DNA of 64,000 nucleotides from Streptomyces hokutonensis (GCF_000376565.1 NZ_BARG01000001.1:20954-84953), one strand, 5' to 3'. Positions 8,389-17,111 are shown, counted from the stretch's first letter. Notes: generated by a model not told the origin, from the letters alone. Numbers and translations: made by a program.

Positions 8389-9171
8389 GTGAATCGGGTC
8401 GAATTCCGACTTCTTGGACCTGTGGGGATTTGGTGCGAGAACCGGCCGTTGGGACATACGACCCCACAACAGTGCAGCGTTCTGTCGGCACTGCTCCTCA
8501 ATGCCAACCAGGTCGTCCCCATGGAGAACATGGTGCGTGCGTTATGGGGGGAGAATCCGACCGATTCCGCCCGTAATGCCGTTCAGGGATATGTGTCGAA
8601 GCTCAGACGCATCCTGGCTCCTTTTCCCGACTCCGAGATAGCCACGAGCCCGCAGGGATATGTGCTGAGAACGGACAAGGAGCGGATCGACCTCCACCGT
8701 TTCCGGCGCCTGGTCGACCTGGCCAGGAACGCCGACGCGGTGCGGGCGAGCGAACTCCTGGGCGAGGCACTCGAGTTGTGGCACGGACCGCCGCTCTCGG
8801 GCGTGGCGGGCCAGTGGCTGCCGTCCACGGCCGGCGCCTATCTGGAGGAGGAGCGGCTCTCCGCCCTCGAGGAGCACGCCGCGGCCGTCCTCGAAGCCGG
8901 CCGGGCGCGCGACACGATCAGAGAACTGACGTCACTTGTCGTCGAGCATCCCCTTCGTGAGCGCGCGGCGAGCCTGCTCATGACGGCACTGCACAGATCG
9001 GGCAGACGCGGTGACGCGTTGACCGTGTTCCGCGACACCCGGCGTCACCTGGTGCAGGAACTGGGCGTCGAGCCGGGAAGCATCCTGCGCGATACCCATC
9101 AGGAGGTCCTGAGCGACCGGGCGCACCGTCCGCAAGGATCCGTCACACCGCTGCCCGACGCCGTGAGGTGA
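8389..9171 (+). CDS. SARP-family transcriptional activator (with TTA codon)
   Basis: A 260-residue Streptomyces antibiotic regulatory protein of minimal type, the size of ActII-ORF4. An OmpR-like winged helix occupies about 1-90 (VEFRLLGPVGIW, PMENMVRALWGE, NAVQGYVSKLRRIL), followed by a bacterial transcriptional activator domain at about 95-245 (ALELWHGPPLSGV, HPLRERAASLLMTALHRSGR, LGVEPGSILRDTH). The start is the GTG at 8389, right after AGGGGGGAA. Codon 52 is TTA (8542-8544), which in Streptomyces makes translation depend on the bldA tRNA. The gene is divergent from the two proteases, which are its most likely targets; no antibiotic cluster is visible. Its last 29 bases overlap the 3' end of the convergent glycosyltransferase gene. 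Confidence 0.93.
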   Translation: MNRVEFRLLGPVGIWCENRPLGHTTPQQCSVLSALLLNANQVVPMENMVRALWGENPTDSARNAVQGYVSKLRRILAPFPDSEIATSPQGYVLRTDKERIDLHRFRRLVDLARNADAVRASELLGEALELWHGPPLSGVAGQWLPSTAGAYLEEERLSALEEHAAAVLEAGRARDTIRELTSLVVEHPLRERAASLLMTALHRSGRRGDALTVFRDTRRHLVQELGVEPGSILRDTHQEVLSDRAHRPQGSVTPLPDAVR

Positions 9172-10357
9172 CCGCGCGGGACAGCAGCACCCGGCGCGCC
9201 TTCCGCGCCACCCGCCGCAGGAACGCACCCGCCGCCCCCTCCCGGTACCCCTCGACCTTGCGGGCCTCCCGCGGCTCGGCGAGATAGAGGGAGTCGGGCA
9301 GGCCCACCTCGGCGGAGCGGAAGTGCGGATACGCCAGGTACACCCGGCGACCCCCCTTCTCCAGAACCGCCTCCGGGCGTTTCTTCGACTTGACGAACTC
9401 GACCACGTCCAGCAGGAGTTCGGGGCGTTCCTGCGCCACCAAATGCAGCCGCAGCCGCTCGTCGACCTTGAGGCGGACGGCGACCTCGTCCGTCCAGTGG
9501 GCGGCCATCAGCGGCTTGGCCAGCTCGAACTTGTGGCGCCGTACCTGCTCGCTGTCCGCCAGGTACTTCGGCCCGAACTGCGGGAGCAGGGTCACCAGGA
9601 ACGGGCGGAGCATCAACTTGTCGCGCTCCACGCCCGGCGGGACCATCTCCGCGATGAGGTTCATCAACGCGCGCGCGGAGTCGAAGCGCAGAGTGTAACT
9701 CCCGCTCTTCGTCACGTGTTTGCCGTCGTCGCGGCCCACCAGGTAGTAGCAGACGTGGTCGGCGATCACGGAGACGCCGTCGGCCCGCAGATAGGCCTCC
9801 ATCGTGAACAGCGCGTCCTCGCCGGTGAACAGCGACTCGTCGAACCGCATGCTGTGCCGATCCAGCAGCGCCCGCCGGAACAGCTTCTGGGCGCTCAGCG
9901 TGAACTTGATGTTGGAGTGGAAGACGTCGGTGCGCTCCAGCGTCTCGACCCAGGCGGCCTTGGGCGGGACGCGGTTGATGCCCTCGACCTTGCCGAGCAC
10001 CACGTCGGTGCCGTTGCGGTCGGCCATCGCGACCATGCGCTCCAGGGCCTCGGGGGCGAGCCGGTCGTCGGCGTCGAGGAAGAAGACGTAGCGCCCGGTC
10101 GCCTTGCCGAGGCCGACGTTGCGCGGGGAGCTGGGGCCGCCGGAGTTCTCCTGGCGGATCACCGTGACGTGGGTCGCGGCGCGGGCGGCGAACTGCTCCA
10201 GGTACTCCCCCGTGCCGTCCGTCGAGCCGTCGTCGACGGCGACGACCTCGATCCGGGCCGGGTCCAGGGTCTGCGCCTCGACCGAGCGCAGGCACTCGAC
10301 GAGGTACGGCATCGCCTCGTACGCCCCGATGACCACGGTCACATCAGGCTGCGTCAT
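9143..10357 (-). CDS. Family 2 glycosyltransferase
   Basis: A cytoplasmic GT-A fold glycosyltransferase of 404 residues, transferring a sugar from an NDP-sugar to an unknown acceptor. The N-terminal catalytic domain shows VTVVIGAYEAMPYLVECL, VAVDDGSTDGT, the DxD-type site in FFLDADDR and FTGEDALFTMEAYL. The C-terminal third is basic (RRVARKARR), fitting membrane contact. The start is uncertain: ATG at 10357 (MTQPDVTVVIG) suits the AAAGGGGAG upstream best, while GTG at 10363 and ATG at 10381 are alternatives. It is the last gene of a wall-polymer-type group. The neighbouring CDP-glycerol transferase-like gene suggests it decorates or primes a wall glycopolymer. Its 3' end runs 29 bases into the convergent SARP gene. 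Confidence 0.9.
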   Translation of the reverse strand: MTQPDVTVVIGAYEAMPYLVECLRSVEAQTLDPARIEVVAVDDGSTDGTGEYLEQFAARAATHVTVIRQENSGGPSSPRNVGLGKATGRYVFFLDADDRLAPEALERMVAMADRNGTDVVLGKVEGINRVPPKAAWVETLERTDVFHSNIKFTLSAQKLFRRALLDRHSMRFDESLFTGEDALFTMEAYLRADGVSVIADHVCYYLVGRDDGKHVTKSGSYTLRFDSARALMNLIAEMVPPGVERDKLMLRPFLVTLLPQFGPKYLADSEQVRRHKFELAKPLMAAHWTDEVAVRLKVDERLRLHLVAQERPELLLDVVEFVKSKKRPEAVLEKGGRRVYLAYPHFRSAEVGLPDSLYLAEPREARKVEGYREGAAGAFLRRVARKARRVLLSRAVTSRRRAAV

Positions 10358-10448
10358 GGTCACGCGCTCCCCTTTGTCCATTGAATCGCCATCTGGAAGA
10401 CGGCCGACCGTGTGGAACGGTTGTCCTCCGTCAGCAGGGGATACGCAA

Positions 10449-10492
10449 AAGAGCCCGGTTTTCGAGGATCACTCCTCAAGAACCGGGCTCTT
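10449..10492 (-). terminator. Terminator of the glycerophosphotransferase-like gene
   Basis: Perfect 12-bp inverted repeat AAGAGCCCGGTT / AACCGGGCTCTT with a second GAGG/CCTC stem in the loop, 26 bases beyond the stop codon at 10519. The flanking A/T pairs make it the most classical terminator in the window. Confidence 0.8.
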
Positions 10493-10518
10493 CTTGACCA
10501 AATTCTGACTCGGTCGGG

Positions 10519-12597
10519 TCAGCCGGCCGTGGGATCGGCCGACAGCTGGGCCTCCGTCGGGCTCGCCGCGTCACCCGTCGCCGCCGACCGCTCCTGACCC
10601 ACGTTGCGGGCCTCCGACTTGAGCGCCAGGTCCCGTACCGCGGTGTTGAACTGCTCGATGGACGTGGGCTCGTCCGGGCCGAGCAGGTACTCCTTGAGTT
10701 CCTTGCGGTCCTCGGCCAGCGGGTCGGCGTCCGGGGCGCGGACCGCCGCCAGCAGCTCGCCCAGTTCGGCGGCCTTGTTGGAGAGGATCACGGCCGCGCG
10801 CACCGCGGTGTTCTGCCGCTTGAACTCCTCGACGCCCAGCTGCGCGGAGTCCGTGACCGCGTACGGCTTGCCGCTCGCGATGAAGTCGGAGACCACGCTG
10901 GAGATGTCGGAGACCATCGCGTCGGACACGTTGAAGCAGTCGTACAGGCGCGGTTCGGCGCCGGAGATGACCCGGTGCTCGAAGGTGCCGAAGGACTGCC
11001 AGTACGCGTCGTTCCACTCGGCGCGCAGCCGGGCGATCTCCTCGTACTTGGCCAGGTCGACCACGCCGTCGCGGGTGAGCTCGGCCTCGTCGCCCTTGTC
11101 GGCGGCGCCGCCGGTCAGCTCGGTGATCCGGGCCTCGATGCGCGCCATGTCGGCCTTGGCCTTGCTCTGCGCGGCGGCGTCGGCCTGGAAGCGCGGGTCG
11201 GTCGCGCGCTGGGCGGCGGCCTTCTCCACCAGGGCGGTGACCTTGCGGTGCGCGGAGCCGGCCGCGGAGCTGACGGTGCCGGTGAAGGGGTGCGGCTTGT
11301 ACAGGACCCGGACCGGCGGGTCGGCCTTGAGCAGCTTCTTCACGATGTTCTCGCCGGCCAGCAGCAGGGACGTGTTGCCGGGGTCGTTGTCCCAGCCCTC
11401 CCAGGTCGGCGCGTACAGGACGGTCGGGATACGGCCCTCGGGCACGCCCTGCCAGGTCCGGATGGGGGCGAGCTGCGGGCGGCCGACCTCGACGATGTCG
11501 TCGTCGCGGACACCGACGTCGGCGATGGCGTAGCGGTCGCGGCCCGCGCGGCCGGCGGTCCACACCTCGTCGTAGACCTTGCTGAACGGGTTGACGCTGG
11601 CCAGCTTGTCGCTGTCGCCGTGGCCGATGAAGACGTGCTTCATGGTGGGGACGCGCAGCAGGTGGATGTTCTTGCCGACGTTGGCCGCGTAGAGCGCGAC
11701 GCGCACGCTGGAGAGGTCCATGTTCATCAGGTGCACGCCGCCGGGGACGCAGATGACGGGGACCTTGGTGGGGGCGAGGTTCTGCAGTATGACGCGCTCG
11801 CGGAGCAGGACCAGGGGCCGCGACTCCAGCTGCTCCATGGTCTCCAGCCACATGTTGACCTGGTACGCCGAGTCCTTGGAGCCGGAGAAGCAGAGCACGG
11901 TCTGCGGCTGGTACTCGTGCAGCCAGTCGTCGACGGCCTCGAGGATGACCTCGGCGGTCGGCGGGATCTTCGTACCCCGTATGTACGGGACGAGCGCGAG
12001 GACGTAGAGGGTGCCGAGGAACAGGGTGACGCCGATGCCGATGAAGGCGGCGACGGCCGAGTTCAGCTGGGCCGAGATCAGCAGGCCCACGACGGCGAAC
12101 AGGTCGAGGTGGAGCATCTTCTCGGCGGAGCGCTCCAGCAGGCCGAACGGCGGGGCGTCCGGGATGTTGATGCGCGAGCCGAGGTCGACGTTGCGGGTGG
12201 CGACCGGCATCCGGCGGCGGTTGCGGATCAGCGTGACGACCGCGCCGTGCGGGGCCTGAAGGCCGTAGAACGCGATGAAGCAGGCGATCGCGCCGTAGAA
12301 GATCAGGTGGTCCGAGAGGTCCATGCGGGCCAGCAGCAGGATCAGCAGGAGCTGGCGGATCAGGAAGCGGATCGAGATGCCCGCTCGGACCTTGCTGAGG
12401 CGGTTGACCAGGTAGCTGGCCTGGCGGTGCAGATAGTGGTCGGCGACGTAGGTCACGACGGCCGCGGCCGCGAAGGCCGGGACACTCGGGATGAGCGCGG
12501 CCAGCATGAGCGCGGGGAAGCCCAGCATCATGAGGACGGCCGCGGCGAGCTCGGCCGCGCTGCCCACCCGGGCGACGCGGATGGCGGTGGAAATCAC
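10519..12597 (-). CDS. Membrane CDP-glycerol/CDP-ribitol phosphotransferase-like protein
   Basis: A 692-residue two-part protein. The N-terminal third has several membrane segments (AVLMMLGFPALMLAALI near 20-36, FLIRQLLLILLLARM, and VTLFLGTLYVLALVPY near 205). The rest resembles TagB/TagF polyglycerol or polyribitol phosphate transferases, which move alditol phosphate from a CDP-alditol to a lipid-linked chain. Visible hallmarks are KHVFIGHGDSDKL, VLYAPTWEGW, VLYKPHPFTG and VSDISSVVSDFIASGKPYAV. A charged helical insert (about 480-545) is unusual. The start is GTG at 12597, seven bases after AGCAGG; the open frame extends upstream over the next gene. The upstream cytidylyltransferase-dehydrogenase could supply the CDP-activated substrate, so a teichoic-acid-like wall polymer is the likely product. 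Confidence 0.88.
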   Translation of the reverse strand: MISTAIRVARVGSAAELAAAVLMMLGFPALMLAALIPSVPAFAAAAVVTYVADHYLHRQASYLVNRLSKVRAGISIRFLIRQLLLILLLARMDLSDHLIFYGAIACFIAFYGLQAPHGAVVTLIRNRRRMPVATRNVDLGSRINIPDAPPFGLLERSAEKMLHLDLFAVVGLLISAQLNSAVAAFIGIGVTLFLGTLYVLALVPYIRGTKIPPTAEVILEAVDDWLHEYQPQTVLCFSGSKDSAYQVNMWLETMEQLESRPLVLLRERVILQNLAPTKVPVICVPGGVHLMNMDLSSVRVALYAANVGKNIHLLRVPTMKHVFIGHGDSDKLASVNPFSKVYDEVWTAGRAGRDRYAIADVGVRDDDIVEVGRPQLAPIRTWQGVPEGRIPTVLYAPTWEGWDNDPGNTSLLLAGENIVKKLLKADPPVRVLYKPHPFTGTVSSAAGSAHRKVTALVEKAAAQRATDPRFQADAAAQSKAKADMARIEARITELTGGAADKGDEAELTRDGVVDLAKYEEIARLRAEWNDAYWQSFGTFEHRVISGAEPRLYDCFNVSDAMVSDISSVVSDFIASGKPYAVTDSAQLGVEEFKRQNTAVRAAVILSNKAAELGELLAAVRAPDADPLAEDRKELKEYLLGPDEPTSIEQFNTAVRDLALKSEARNVGQERSAATGDAASPTEAQLSADPTAG

Positions 12598-12656
12598 TGA
12601 TAAACCTGCTCTTAGGGGTTTTGAGTAATTTACCGGGATCTCAGAGTCAGGCTTTA

Positions 12657-14150
12657 TTAAACGCCGTCCTGGACGTCCAGCACCGAGGCGAGGGCGGCCT
12701 CGAAGCCGGAGGCCTTGGCCGCGCCGGCCGTCGGGTCCTGCTGGCGGACGTCGATGACGTGGCCGGTCAGCTCGGACAGCAGCACGTCGAGGGAGGTGCG
12801 GGCCACGGCCTCGGAGGAGAGCAGCGTGCCCGAGGGCTCCTGGCCGAAGGCCTTGGTGCGCATCGGGGTGGCGGTGCGCTCCGGGTTGATGCAGTTCACG
12901 CGGATGCCGTCGCCGGCCCACTCGTCGGACAGGGCCTGCGTGAGGTTGACCATCGCGGCCTTGGTCGAGGAGTACAGGCTGTACTCGGCGCGGCCCCGGG
13001 TGTAGCTGCTGGAGGTGTACAGCAGCAGCTGGCCCTTGGTCTCGGCGAGGTACTTGTACGCGGAACGGGCGATCTGCACGGGCGCCAGGTAGTTGACCTT
13101 CAGCGCTTCCTCGATGGTCGCGTTGTCCGTCTCGGCCAGCTTGCCGATGCGCAGCACGCCCGCGGTGTTGATGACGTGGTCGATGCGCCCGGTCTCGGCG
13201 TAGGCCTTGGACAGCGCGTCGTCGACCTCCTCCGGGTTCTCGACGTGCGTGCCGGTGGTGGAGCGGCCCAGCGCGTACACCGTGGCGCCGTAGCCCTCGG
13301 CGAGCTCGGCGATGTCCTTGCCGATGCCGTAGGAGCCGCCGAAGACGACCAGCGTCTTGCCGGTGAGCAGCTCGCGGTAGGCGGCCTCGTCGACCTGCTC
13401 GGGGGCGGCCGTGGAGGCGAGCTGGAAGAGCTTGTCGGCGATGAAGACGTCGACGGGCTGGGTGACCTTCATGTTGTACTCGTCGCCCGCGACGACGTGG
13501 ATCGGCACGTCCGGCAGGTACTTGAGTACGACGGAACAGTCGTCGGTGGCCTGGAAGTTCGGGTCCCCGGCGGCGACCTCGTAGGCGCGGCGGATCGTGG
13601 ACAGCTTGAACGCCTGGGGCGTCTGGCCGCGGCGCAGCCGGGAGCGGTCGGGGATCTCGGTGATGAACTCGCCGTCGTCGCCGTGCGTGCGGGTCACGAT
13701 GATGGTGTCCGCGGAGGGGATGGCCACGTCGACGGCCTGGAAGCGCTCCAGGGCGATCACGCAGTCGTCGATCACGCGCTGCGAGAGCAGGGGGCGCACG
13801 GCGTCGTGGAAGAGGACGTTGGCGTCCTCGCCCTCGGCCAGGCCCTCACTGAGCGCCTCGATCGCGCGCTCGGTGGTCTCGTTGCGCGTGGAGCCGCCCT
13901 CGATGATCCGGGTGACCTTCTTGAAACCGGCCTTGGCGACGATCTTCTCGACGTCGGGGACATAGCCCGGCGCCATCAGAACGATGATGTCGTCGATCGA
14001 CTCGGCGTTCTCGAAAGTGGTCAGGGTGTGCTCGATGACTGCCTTGCCGGCGATCTTCAGCAGCTGCTTGGGGATCGAGAGACCCACGCGCTGGCCGGTA
14101 CCGCCGGCCAGGATCACTGCGGTGGTGCGGGGCTTGGCTATGTGCGACAC
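12657..14150 (-). CDS. Fused cytidylyltransferase (IspD/TarI-like) and short-chain dehydrogenase
   Basis: A 497-residue bifunctional protein. The N-terminal half is an IspD/TarI-type cytidylyltransferase (AVILAGGTGQRVG at about 11-23, PKQLLKIAGK, LFHDAVRPL, TPQAFKLSTI). The C-terminal half (about 245-497) is a short-chain dehydrogenase with nucleotide site VFGGSYGIGKDIAEL, NTAGVL and catalytic YSSTK. This order matches Bcs1-type enzymes, where the reductase makes ribitol 5-phosphate from ribulose 5-phosphate and the transferase makes CDP-ribitol. CDP-ribitol synthesis for a wall polymer is therefore preferred over the MEP isoprenoid pathway. The start is the GTG at 14150 (MSHIAKPRTTAV), after AAGGTCGCCT; the 49 extra codons upstream look non-coding. 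The downstream gene encodes a matching transferase. Confidence 0.92.
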   Translation of the reverse strand: MSHIAKPRTTAVILAGGTGQRVGLSIPKQLLKIAGKAVIEHTLTTFENAESIDDIIVLMAPGYVPDVEKIVAKAGFKKVTRIIEGGSTRNETTERAIEALSEGLAEGEDANVLFHDAVRPLLSQRVIDDCVIALERFQAVDVAIPSADTIIVTRTHGDDGEFITEIPDRSRLRRGQTPQAFKLSTIRRAYEVAAGDPNFQATDDCSVVLKYLPDVPIHVVAGDEYNMKVTQPVDVFIADKLFQLASTAAPEQVDEAAYRELLTGKTLVVFGGSYGIGKDIAELAEGYGATVYALGRSTTGTHVENPEEVDDALSKAYAETGRIDHVINTAGVLRIGKLAETDNATIEEALKVNYLAPVQIARSAYKYLAETKGQLLLYTSSSYTRGRAEYSLYSSTKAAMVNLTQALSDEWAGDGIRVNCINPERTATPMRTKAFGQEPSGTLLSSEAVARTSLDVLLSELTGHVIDVRQQDPTAGAAKASGFEAALASVLDVQDGV

Positions 14151-14300
14151 AGGCGACCTTGACCTACCTCGGGACAACGGGGGAACTGGCAAATGGTCCC
14201 ACTCACGGTAACCGCAGTGCAAGGCGAGTGACCTCCGCCGCATATGTGAGCGACACCTGTCATTCATCTTGCACTGCTGGTGACCGCGCGACGACACCCC

Positions 14301-15464
14301 TCAGCGGCGCCGCAGCTTCTTCAGACAGCGGTGACCGAGAACGCGTACGAGTTCCTTCGACGACGTCTGGTGGACCGTCCGCGCCTTCGCCGGAGCGGTG
14401 TGCCGCACCGGTGCGGCGGCCACCGCCGCGAGCGCCCCGTACAGCGCCTGCGCGGCCACCTCGGGCGCGATCCGCGGCGCCGCGGGCACCTGCTCCGAAG
14501 CCGTCGGTACGGCCGACAGGAGCGCGGTGTCGCCGACGATCCGTACGCCCGTGGCGGCGATGGTGCCGGCCATCTCGGCGCCGATCGTGCCCGCCGCCTC
14601 GACGGCCCACCGGGGCGTGGTGATCTTCACGTCCTGCGGGGTCGGGCTGCACGAATTCTTCATATGCATGACGGCGCCGTTGCGCACGAGCTTGGAATAC
14701 AGCTCGTCGGGGAGGCCATTGCCGCGGAATTCCACATTGAGTTTCCGCAGCATTTCGGTCTCGGCGAGGGTAAGAGAGCGGTTCGCCGCGTCCGGGACCG
14801 GCCGCAGCAGATTCGCGGGCAGTCCGAGCAGTGCCTCGAAGGTGCGCAGCAGCCCGTCCCGGTCGCCGTCGTCGACCACGACGACCGTGACCCGCTCGGG
14901 GCCCACGGCCCGGGTCCAGCGCTCCACCAGCCGGTCGTGGCGGTGCCGGCGCCAGAAGCTGGGGTTGGGCTGCTCGTAGGGCGCCTTGCGGAGCATGTGC
15001 TCCAGCCAGTTGTCGTAGCCCATGCGCAGGCCGTTCTGCACGTACTGCTGCCACTGCGAGGGCATGATCTTCGCCAGCGGGCGCAGGGTGACCAGGATGT
15101 GCACGCGCTCGCCGCCGAGCTGCTCCACGATCCGGGCGATCGTCTCGTCGTCCTCGGCGTCGGCGAAGAACTCGCTGCTGATCACCGAGGTGCGGTCGCC
15201 GGTCGCGCGCACGGCGTCGAGGAGACGCGTCCAGTGCTTGTCGGTGGGCACGGTGTCGCCCATCATCGCGGGCCGGGCGCAGGCGGCGAGGGCCGCTTCC
15301 ATCGGGTGTCTGCTGTGCGCGGGGAAGTCGACGCCGTGCGCGGGCATCGTGTCCTTCGCGGCGAACAGCGCGCCCTGGATGGCGGTGGTCCCGGTCTTGT
15401 GCGGGCCGATGTGCAGCAGCCGGGTCCCGGAGGGCAGCGCTTCCTTAATACAGTCCGTCTCCAT
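14301..15464 (-). CDS. Sulfotransferase-like P-loop protein
   Basis: A 387-residue soluble protein. The N-terminal motif LLHIGPHKTGTTAIQGALF (about 16-34) resembles the 5'-phosphosulfate-binding loop of PAPS-dependent sulfotransferases, and VISSEFF and HILVTLRPL fit the same fold further on. The C-terminal 100 residues are Ala/Val-rich, ending in a basic tail (HRCLKKLRRR). By family it would sulfate a hydroxyl group; in this setting a wall glycopolymer or glycan is the likely acceptor, which is inference. The start at ATG 15464 has no clear Shine-Dalgarno sequence. It is the most upstream gene of the wall-polymer group and is separated from the phosphatase gene by a terminator. Confidence 0.8.
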   Translation of the reverse strand: METDCIKEALPSGTRLLHIGPHKTGTTAIQGALFAAKDTMPAHGVDFPAHSRHPMEAALAACARPAMMGDTVPTDKHWTRLLDAVRATGDRTSVISSEFFADAEDDETIARIVEQLGGERVHILVTLRPLAKIMPSQWQQYVQNGLRMGYDNWLEHMLRKAPYEQPNPSFWRRHRHDRLVERWTRAVGPERVTVVVVDDGDRDGLLRTFEALLGLPANLLRPVPDAANRSLTLAETEMLRKLNVEFRGNGLPDELYSKLVRNGAVMHMKNSCSPTPQDVKITTPRWAVEAAGTIGAEMAGTIAATGVRIVGDTALLSAVPTASEQVPAAPRIAPEVAAQALYGALAAVAAAPVRHTAPAKARTVHQTSSKELVRVLGHRCLKKLRRR

Positions 15465-15506
15465 GGTTAATGGAAGGTAAGAGTTGTTCCTGAGTTTGAC
15501 CTGAGA

Positions 15507-15538
15507 GGAGCCTGGGACACAGATGAGTCCCAGGCTCC
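15507..15538 (-). terminator. Terminator of the PhoD-type phosphatase gene
   Basis: Perfect 12-bp inverted repeat GGAGCCTGGGAC / GTCCCAGGCTCC with an 8-base loop, 22 bases past the phosphatase stop codon. It separates that gene from the wall-polymer group. Confidence 0.75.
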
Positions 15539-15560
15539 GGTTACACAGGCTTCACAGAAC

Positions 15561-17111
15561 TCAGACCACCCGGACGCCGGGATCGCCCGACTCCACCCGG
15601 AGTGCGGCGTACGTGCTCGGCGTGGCCGTCGGCTTCAGCACGGTGTCCACGACCCGCACCTGCGCGTCGATGCCGTCCCGCCGGATGTCGAACAGGTGGT
15701 AGCCGCGGTGGGCGTCGATCACCTTCCAGTGCGGGTTGTCGGCCATCAGCGGGTCCCACTGGGCGTGGAAGGCGGCCTGGTCCTGGTCGCCGTTGCTGGA
15801 GATGGACGTCCCCACGAACTCGGCGCCGACGACGTCGGAGTCCGGGTCGGCGAAGTCCTCCTTCAGGTCGCTGATCATCGTCAGGTGCCGGTCGCCGCTG
15901 AGCACCACGGGGTTGCGGACGCTCTTGAAGTCCTCCAGCAGGGCGTTGCGTTCGACCTGGTAGCCGTCCCAGGCGTCGTAGAACCACTGCTTGCCCGCGC
16001 CGAGCAGGATGTCCGTCTCGGCCATCATGATCTGCGAGGCGACGACGTTCCAGCGGGCGGGCGAGTGGCGCAGCCCCTTCAGCAGCCACGCCTTCTGCTC
16101 GGCGCCCATCATCGTCATCGACGGGTCCTCGGCACCGGCCTGCGTGGTGGCCTGGTCGCTGCGGAACTGCCGGGTGTCCAGCACGTTGAGCCGCATCAGG
16201 CGGCCGAATTCGAGGCGCCGGTACATCTGGATGTGCGGCCCGTTCGGCACGGCGCCCGCGCGCACCGGCATGTGCTCGTAGTACGCCTGGAAGGCCGCCG
16301 TCAGCCGCGCCACGAACGCGTCGTGCGACTGCTTGTCGGGGTCCTGCGGAACCTCCCCCGCCCAGTCGTTGTCCACCTCGTGGTCGTCGAAGGTCACCAC
16401 CCAGGGGGTGTTGGCGTGCATCGCCAGCAGGTCGGGGTCGCTGCGGTACTGCGCGTACCGGTTGCGGTACTGCACCAGGCTGTACGGCTCCCCCGTCCCC
16501 TCGTGCCGGCGCGGCCCCGCGCTCGACGGCGCCGACTCGTAGATGTAGTCGCCGACGAAGAGCACGAAGTCGGGGTCCTGGGCCAGCATGTCGGCGTACG
16601 GCGTGAAGTAGCCGTTCTGCCAGTTCTGGCAGGAGGCGAGCGCGACGCGCAGCCGGCCGCGGGAGCTGTCCGGGTGCGGCGCGGTGCGGGTGCGGCCGGT
16701 GGCGGAGAGCTGACCGCTGGCGCGGAAGCGGTACCAGTAGTCACGGCCCGGGCGCAGCCCCCGTACATCCACGTGAACGCTGTGCCCGTACTCGGGCCGC
16801 GCGGGCGCGACTCCGCGGCGCACGTGCTTTCTGAAGCGGTCGTCCTCCGCGATCTCCCACTCCACGGGGACCACTTGGTCCGGCATACCGCCGCCGTTCA
16901 GCGGGTCCGGGGCGAGCCGCGTCCACAGCACGATGCCGTCGGGCAGCGGGTCGCCGGAGGAGATGCCGAGGCTGAACACACCGTCGGGCAGCGGGGTTTC
17001 GGCTGCCCGCGCGGAGGTCGGCAGCCACAACTGGGCGGAGGCGGCGGCCCCGAGCACCGCCGCGCCGGCCGCGAGAAAACGTCGTCGATCGGGTGATACG
17101 GCTCCGGTCAT
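15561..17111 (-). CDS. PhoD-family alkaline phosphatase (Tat-exported)
   Basis: A 516-residue extracytoplasmic phosphomonoesterase/phosphodiesterase of the PhoD family, which in other bacteria releases phosphate from phosphodiesters including teichoic acids. The N-terminus has a twin-arginine signal (DRRRFLAAGAAVLG) with an AxA site near residue 37. A fibronectin-like N-domain is followed by the metallophosphatase domain with metal-binding motifs ASCQNWQNGYF, FVGDYIYE, TFDDHEVDNDW and LSGDRHLTMI. The start is the ATG at 17111, six bases after AAGGGAG; a GTG 12 codons upstream lacks this site. It lies beside a wall-polymer gene group, so turnover of that polymer under phosphate limitation is an attractive but unproven role. 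Confidence 0.95.
   Translation of the reverse strand: MTGAVSPDRRRFLAAGAAVLGAAASAQLWLPTSARAAETPLPDGVFSLGISSGDPLPDGIVLWTRLAPDPLNGGGMPDQVVPVEWEIAEDDRFRKHVRRGVAPARPEYGHSVHVDVRGLRPGRDYWYRFRASGQLSATGRTRTAPHPDSSRGRLRVALASCQNWQNGYFTPYADMLAQDPDFVLFVGDYIYESAPSSAGPRRHEGTGEPYSLVQYRNRYAQYRSDPDLLAMHANTPWVVTFDDHEVDNDWAGEVPQDPDKQSHDAFVARLTAAFQAYYEHMPVRAGAVPNGPHIQMYRRLEFGRLMRLNVLDTRQFRSDQATTQAGAEDPSMTMMGAEQKAWLLKGLRHSPARWNVVASQIMMAETDILLGAGKQWFYDAWDGYQVERNALLEDFKSVRNPVVLSGDRHLTMISDLKEDFADPDSDVVGAEFVGTSISSNGDQDQAAFHAQWDPLMADNPHWKVIDAHRGYHLFDIRRDGIDAQVRVVDTVLKPTATPSTYAALRVESGDPGVRVV

Noticed and set aside
12657..14150. Assignment as the isoprenoid-pathway gene ispD
   Set aside because: Fusion with an SDR domain and the wall-polymer neighbourhood fit CDP-ribitol synthesis better; no ispF is adjacent.
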